NCBI GenBank assembly: GCA_911728455.2 | Contig: OU452228.1 | Coordinates: 4,278,001-4,342,000, forward strand | DNA length: 64,000 bases | From: Marthasterias glacialis | Taxonomy: Eukaryota > Echinodermata > Asteroidea > Forcipulatida > Asteriidae | Direction: 5' to 3' | In this document: positions 59,585 to 64,000 of the stretch, piece by piece | Numbering within the stretch: position 1 is the stretch's first letter | How the letters are laid out: each line of letters begins with the position of its first letter | Notes under the pieces: model-generated | Told to the model about the DNA's origin: nothing | The model's database searches: none | The model's input: the letters and a program-made list of their open reading frames with translations, nothing else | Position numbers and translations under genes: made by a program

Positions 59585-60195
59585 GCTTTAGCTAGTTGCC
59601 GCCGGGAATCTTACACTTTTTCCCGTCCAGTCTTGCGTGATTATTCTCTCGGAATTGACGGAATCATTTTTCTTTGAGAGTACCGCTGGCAGACAGAAAC
59701 CTTGAATTGACAAAGTCAACAGAACAAAGATTCTCTTTGAAGCAGTGGGATTTTTGTTTTGTCTGTTAGGAAAATGTCAAATTCACGCACTGTTAATTGC
59801 TAAACCTCAGCCATGAGCTACGGTCAAGGATTGTTCCTCAATCTGGAACTAAGGCTAGAAACTCGGTCACTCGGACTTGCCTCCATTGAGCTGAAATAAA
59901 CGACGGTGGAAGCCTCTCCATGTCTCGTAAGCCTCTTTTGGAACAAAGGGACAAAGGGTCTGGAATCGAGGATTACACAATAATATGGGTGAAACGAAGC
60001 ATTGCAAGGTGAGTGCATACTCTGTGCAAGCTCCGAAACAAAATGTCCGGGTGACCTTTGTTCTGGTATTCCGATTTTACACAGTTGCGTGTTTACACGA
60101 CCTCCGTTTGCTGGCTGGGGAAATATTTGCGTGTATACAGGTCATCTGGCGTCTACTGGTTGATAGAATTTTCAGTTTATGTAATCACAATTTTT
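59585..60195 (+). repeat. dispersed repeat of about 0.6 kb, copy 2
   Basis: Matches 36220-36775 block by block with small indels (TTTCTTTGAG, ACAAAGATTCTCTTTG, GAAAATGTCAAATTCACGCA, GGTGGAAGCCTCTCCATGTC, GGTGACCTTTGTTCTGGTAT). Just downstream of the PP2C stop; may form part of its 3' UTR. Confidence 0.65.
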
Positions 60196-60199
60196 CTGA

Positions 60200-63100
60200 G
60201 TTTTTTCAAGGTAAAAACAATCCAAAATCAGACTTTAGTAGGAAGAATATCATGCCTAACTGGTACCACAGACTGCCACAAAGTGCCATACCTTCCAGGC
60301 TAGCATTGAGTGCATGGGTTTCTACTGTTTGTACAGCAGGTATTATCAGGAACCCCCCCCCCCATGGCTTGTGTACTGTGGACTAAATCTCCACAGTCTC
60401 TTGTGGAATTTTGTGGCAAGGGCCAGTTTGGCAGGAGAGTATACTGATAGTGTTTATTAATCCTGTCATTTTTCAAAAATTGAGTTGGAAAATTGTATCA
60501 TTTCTCAGACAACTGCTCGTGAATGTAGAGATTTGCATGGGGATTGTCCTATTCATTGGGTTTGTTAATCCGTGCGGAATTATTAATAAGCAGGATGAGT
60601 GACCACAGATAAGTTGACGAAGACACCGATATTGTTTGACATAATGGTAATCTGATGATGAAGTTTATCACGCACATGCCCGCACTTTGCAAGCAGCTTG
60701 CGCTGGCAGTGGGTTAATTTGCATGGCACTACGTGACAATTTCGTTAAGCACTGGAATTGAAAAGCATAACGGATTAATTCTGGCAGCATACTTATTACA
60801 GTTACGCATTACTGTCAAAAGTGTGGTCATTGTATTGCTGACGATCTTCTGCTGGAGTGTTTACTTTAGGTACATGTCTTAAGATCCTTATATCCTTCTG
60901 CCTGGCTCCCAGTGCTGTCAAGTTGATCTGTTTTTGGCAATGGTTAGATCTCTACATTTGTCTATTGACCCCATGCACTGACGTCACATGGCTACTGTCT
61001 GCCCATGGTCTGCCATTTTAGGAGTCAGGTTGCATGTTGAGATATGGTGTACGCCTCATCGCATGTGTGTCACTTGAAATGCACACTGCATAGGAATAAC
61101 ACGCAGGGAATATGACTCCCAAAATGTGGCTACCAAAATTTATTGTGGGTGATGTTGTCAGGTGAATTAGGTCAATACGTTAACATTGCCGCGAGAGCCA
61201 TGATCCAACAGCCTCAACATTATCCAAAGTGACTTAATTTGTTGAAAATCTGTCTCTTTTTGTATTGAATCGTTTGCATATATATTTTTTTTAAATACTA
61301 TTATTAAGCAGTGTTTAGTATTTTGTATCTGCTGTGCACCAACAATGTTTCAGTTGTAATTAGTTGAAGAATAACTAGAGTTTTTTTGTTGTTGTCATTG
61401 CTTGCAGGACTGTGAAATGAAAATTATGGCTTCCTTGAAGGGACTTCCTTCCATAAATGTGTGCTGGTTTGTCATGTCAAGACTTTTTCTTTATGATGAG
61501 GTTAGGTAGCACATCCCCAATGAAGTGTTTATCTGCAGTCGTAGTGGAGTTTCATTGATCAGTAGGATTGTAGTGATTTTATTCTTTCTATTTCTTTCAC
61601 ATCCCCACCTTAAGGTTACAAAGAAACAAGAGACAAATATGGCTTCCCAATATGTTGGTACCCTCTCCGCTGATTTCATGTAGGAATTTTAGTAAGCAAT
61701 AAAGCAGTACTCGGTTATGTATGTTTTAGTAAATTTACTAGTGTAACAGACCAGATTTTACTTATTAGTTACTACTCCAGATGTGTCAGAAGGTAGATTT
61801 TTAACAGGAGTCTCTCTCTCTGTGGCAATGAAATAGTTACTTAATTATTGCAGAGATTTTCTGTTGAATTTTTAATTTGAAAAACATTAAAAAAAACATG
61901 CTCTAATGGAAGGTGTAATCTTAAATATTAAATGATTTGTCACTTCTCACCAGAAGACAATCAAATCAGAAAGCGACTAACACTTAATCCTGCCACTGGT
62001 ATTAATTAGCAGTTATTATTACAGACATTCAAATCAATGCTATCAACTTCTGTGATGTCTGACTGAGTGACTCGGATATTTGTACTCAGTTATTTGATTA
62101 ACCCTTAACTGTTCCAAATCTTTCTAAATCACATTGCCAAAGTGAATGAATTCAAGGAATTGGGCCCCAACAGCCAGTGCTTATCATAGGACCAGGCATT
62201 CCAAGAATGTCCAAGTCCAAACAACATGGTGTAGAGAAGAGGATAATGGAGGAATTAGGCTGCATGCCAGCCAAACTGCCTAGTCTGTAAGGGTCAATCT
62301 TCATGTTTGAAGATTTTGTATTAAACAGGTAAAAATGATCAGACATTTGCTACTGAACATTTTGAAAATAGGTCAATCATTCCTGCTGTTTTTTTTGTTT
62401 GTTTGTTTGTTTGTTTTTTGTTTTTTTTACAAATTAAAAGCAAAAATGTTTGATTTGATTAACAGCAAACTGGTTTATTTAGTTGACAATTATTCTCATG
62501 AGAACATTTTGAGAATTTGTTTAAGACCTGCCAGCCAATTCAAAATACTACACAAATTGAAATGTAACTGTGAATTACGCATGAAGCCTATCATTGTGAC
62601 CTGATATGCTCCCCTGTATAAAAATGTAATTAAAATGAAAAATTAAAAAAATCTTTGTATTTGTATTAGGTTGCAGGCAACTCTATGAATAGCAATTGTT
62701 AATACTAGATGTTAGAACTTGTATTAGCCCATATGGAGAATGTGCTGTTGTGTAGTTCATATTTTGCTGAATAACCAAAATAAGGCATCATACAAAACTG
62801 GTGATTTACAAAATCTGAAATGATGAAAAAAATTAGTCAAATTTAAGGTACATAGTTGTGGTACAAGAGAAAATGAAATTAGCATTAGCGTATTAGCTAC
62901 ATACACTTGGCATGATTGTCACCACCAATGATTTATGTTATCAACGGATGTCTCTCTGTGTTCCTTAAGAATGCACTATGTATAGTAAATGCATATTGTG
63001 CTCTGTGTGTAAATTGTCTCGCTTCAGTTGAAATTGCTTGGCTCTGCTGTAACCTCATCCCACTAATTTTACATCATGTCCTCTTGAAGCTGTTGCAATC

Positions 63101-63300
63101 TGCATTGGTTTCCGGTACAACTTTTCTGTGATCCCATTATTATATGTAGAGGCAAAAGTTGTTAGCATGTTGGCTGATTGCATCCTGCTTACATTGCCTT
63201 AATCTAGTTTAAAACAGACTGGCTTCTTCTGTTTATTCTGGTTAGTGATATATTTTAAGTAATAAACCACAAGGGAAACTGACTACTAGGTCAATTTTAA
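60200..63300. other. spacer, no gene recognised
   Basis: No supported multi-exon gene. It holds a poly-C run near 60353-60362, a (GTTT)n tract at 62388-62430 and a short open stretch near 62144-62290 with protein-like composition on both strands but no convincing splice acceptor. PP2C 3' UTR may extend into the first part. Confidence 0.4.
62388..62430. repeat. (GTTT)n microsatellite
   Basis: Five GTTT units within a longer T-rich run. Confidence 0.8.
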
Positions 63301-63304
63301 ATCA

Positions 63305-63623
63305 GTTTTTGGGTGAACAAAGAAACATTCACTGGAGAGGGATTTGAACCTACATACCGACGTACCTACATATGTACGTACCAACGCTCTACTAACTGAG
63401 CTATCCAGGCCTAATGTTGGCGGTCTCCCTATTTTGTCAATATCGTTGTTCGGGAGGTGCCAGTCAGAAGCCATTATGGGTGTGATCCCTGGCTACAAGG
63501 CAGTATCCAGTTGAATGGCTTCTGACCGCTAACATTAGGGCTGGATAGCTCAGTTGGTAGAGTGTCGGTGGTCGCATGTTCGAATCCTGCTCCAGTCAAA
63601 TTTTCTTTGTTCACCCAAAAATT
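63305..63623. mobile_element. inverted pair of tRNA-like sequences forming a fold-back element
   Basis: The minus-strand head at about 63412-63330 reads GGCCTGGATAGCTCAGTTAG with a B-box GGTTCAAATCC. The plus-strand head at 63538-63597 reads GGCTGGATAGCTCAGTTGG with B-box GTTCGAATCC. Both continue into TTTCTTTGTTCACCCA on their outer sides, and GTCAGAAGCCAT/ATGGCTTCTGAC pair inside. The right head is only 59 nt long and lacks a full anticodon arm; the left head (about 82 nt) has a weak T stem. Neither is a functional tRNA; together they make one palindromic element of about 319 bp. Confidence 0.7.
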
Positions 63624-64000
63624 GTAATATGGTTATTTTTGGTTGTTATGGATTTTCCCATTCATTTTTGGCAAGAATGCAGCCTATGTCACTTTCATGC
63701 ATTCATATTGAAGCAATTATGCCTCTGCAGTTGAAACAGCCACTTAATTTCACTAAGAAACATATAAATTTATAAAGCAGTATATTCAACTAAACTTGTA
63801 AGGTTGTTGAAGAACTTCAGGAAAGTGATTCTCATACAATAAGTGAACCATATTTTTACCATTTAAAATCTAAAGGAGAGGCCACAATCATTAGAGAGCA
63901 ACAAAACATCATTTGAACTGCACAACTCCCAAAAATGCCTGCCCCAAAACGAACTTGAATGACCAAATATGCATGCTGCGAAAAGCTGTACGAATTTGAA
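63624..64000. other. spacer, nothing recognised
   Basis: AT-rich sequence with no exon, RNA gene or repeat that I can identify. Confidence 0.5.

Noticed and set aside
63330..63412. A tRNA gene on the minus strand
   Set aside because: The D arm and B box look right but the T stem pairs poorly and the anticodon region contains a palindromic extension. No credible anticodon.
63538..63597. A genuine tRNA gene on the plus strand
   Set aside because: Only 59 nt separate the acceptor-like ends and no complete anticodon arm can be formed. It is paired with an inverted tRNA-like copy, so it is part of a mobile element.

Overview
The window reads as nuclear DNA of an intron-rich animal, most likely a marine invertebrate deuterostome and probably an echinoderm. 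This is inference from three things: the gene set (a single TRIM2/3-type gene, SPATA4, MITD1 and a yeast-PTC2-like PP2C of the invertebrate type), GT-AG introns from a few hundred bases to nearly 10 kb, and AT-rich spacer DNA packed with short fold-back elements and tRNA-derived SINEs. No species can be named from the sequence alone.

Layout. 1-4200: spacer with nested fold-back elements and microsatellites. 4255-8425 (+): a four-exon TRIM2/TRIM3 orthologue of 736 residues (RING, B-box, coiled coil, filamin domain, NHL propeller). 8426-18190: 3' region of that gene, then spacer with several inverted-repeat elements. 18213-22103 (+): a four-exon gene for an acidic 783-residue protein of unknown family with an internal duplication. 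22410-22749: a long near-perfect palindrome and a related mobile fragment. 23923-26021 (-): SPATA4, six exons, 284 residues. 26600-28010: inverted-repeat elements. 28517-30758 (+): MITD1, five exons, 247 residues. 31090-32450: a TTAA-flanked element holding a minisatellite. About 32770-59165 (+): a PP2C phosphatase with a likely non-coding first exon at 32841-32952 and eight coding exons spread over 16.7 kb (317 residues). 59166-64000: repeats and a tRNA-like inverted pair, with no gene recognised.

The genes do not form a pathway in any obvious way. TRIM2/3 is a ubiquitin ligase, SPATA4 a CH-domain protein of the sperm/axoneme class, MITD1 an ESCRT-III-binding cytokinesis factor, and the PP2C a metal-dependent Ser/Thr phosphatase. 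SPATA4 and the novel acidic gene are convergent; SPATA4 and MITD1 are divergent.

The most unusual structure is a 2,989-bp array in the intron between PP2C coding exons 5 and 6. It has 78 full 38-bp units plus a 25-bp partial unit with no net length drift, and almost every unit is self-complementary. It appears to have grown inside one copy of a dispersed repeat that also occurs elsewhere in the window, and it contains 15-unit (570 bp) and 13-unit (494 bp) higher-order duplications. At least eight other fold-back or MITE-like families occur, some as pairs of exactly equal length (128 bp twice, 172 bp twice).
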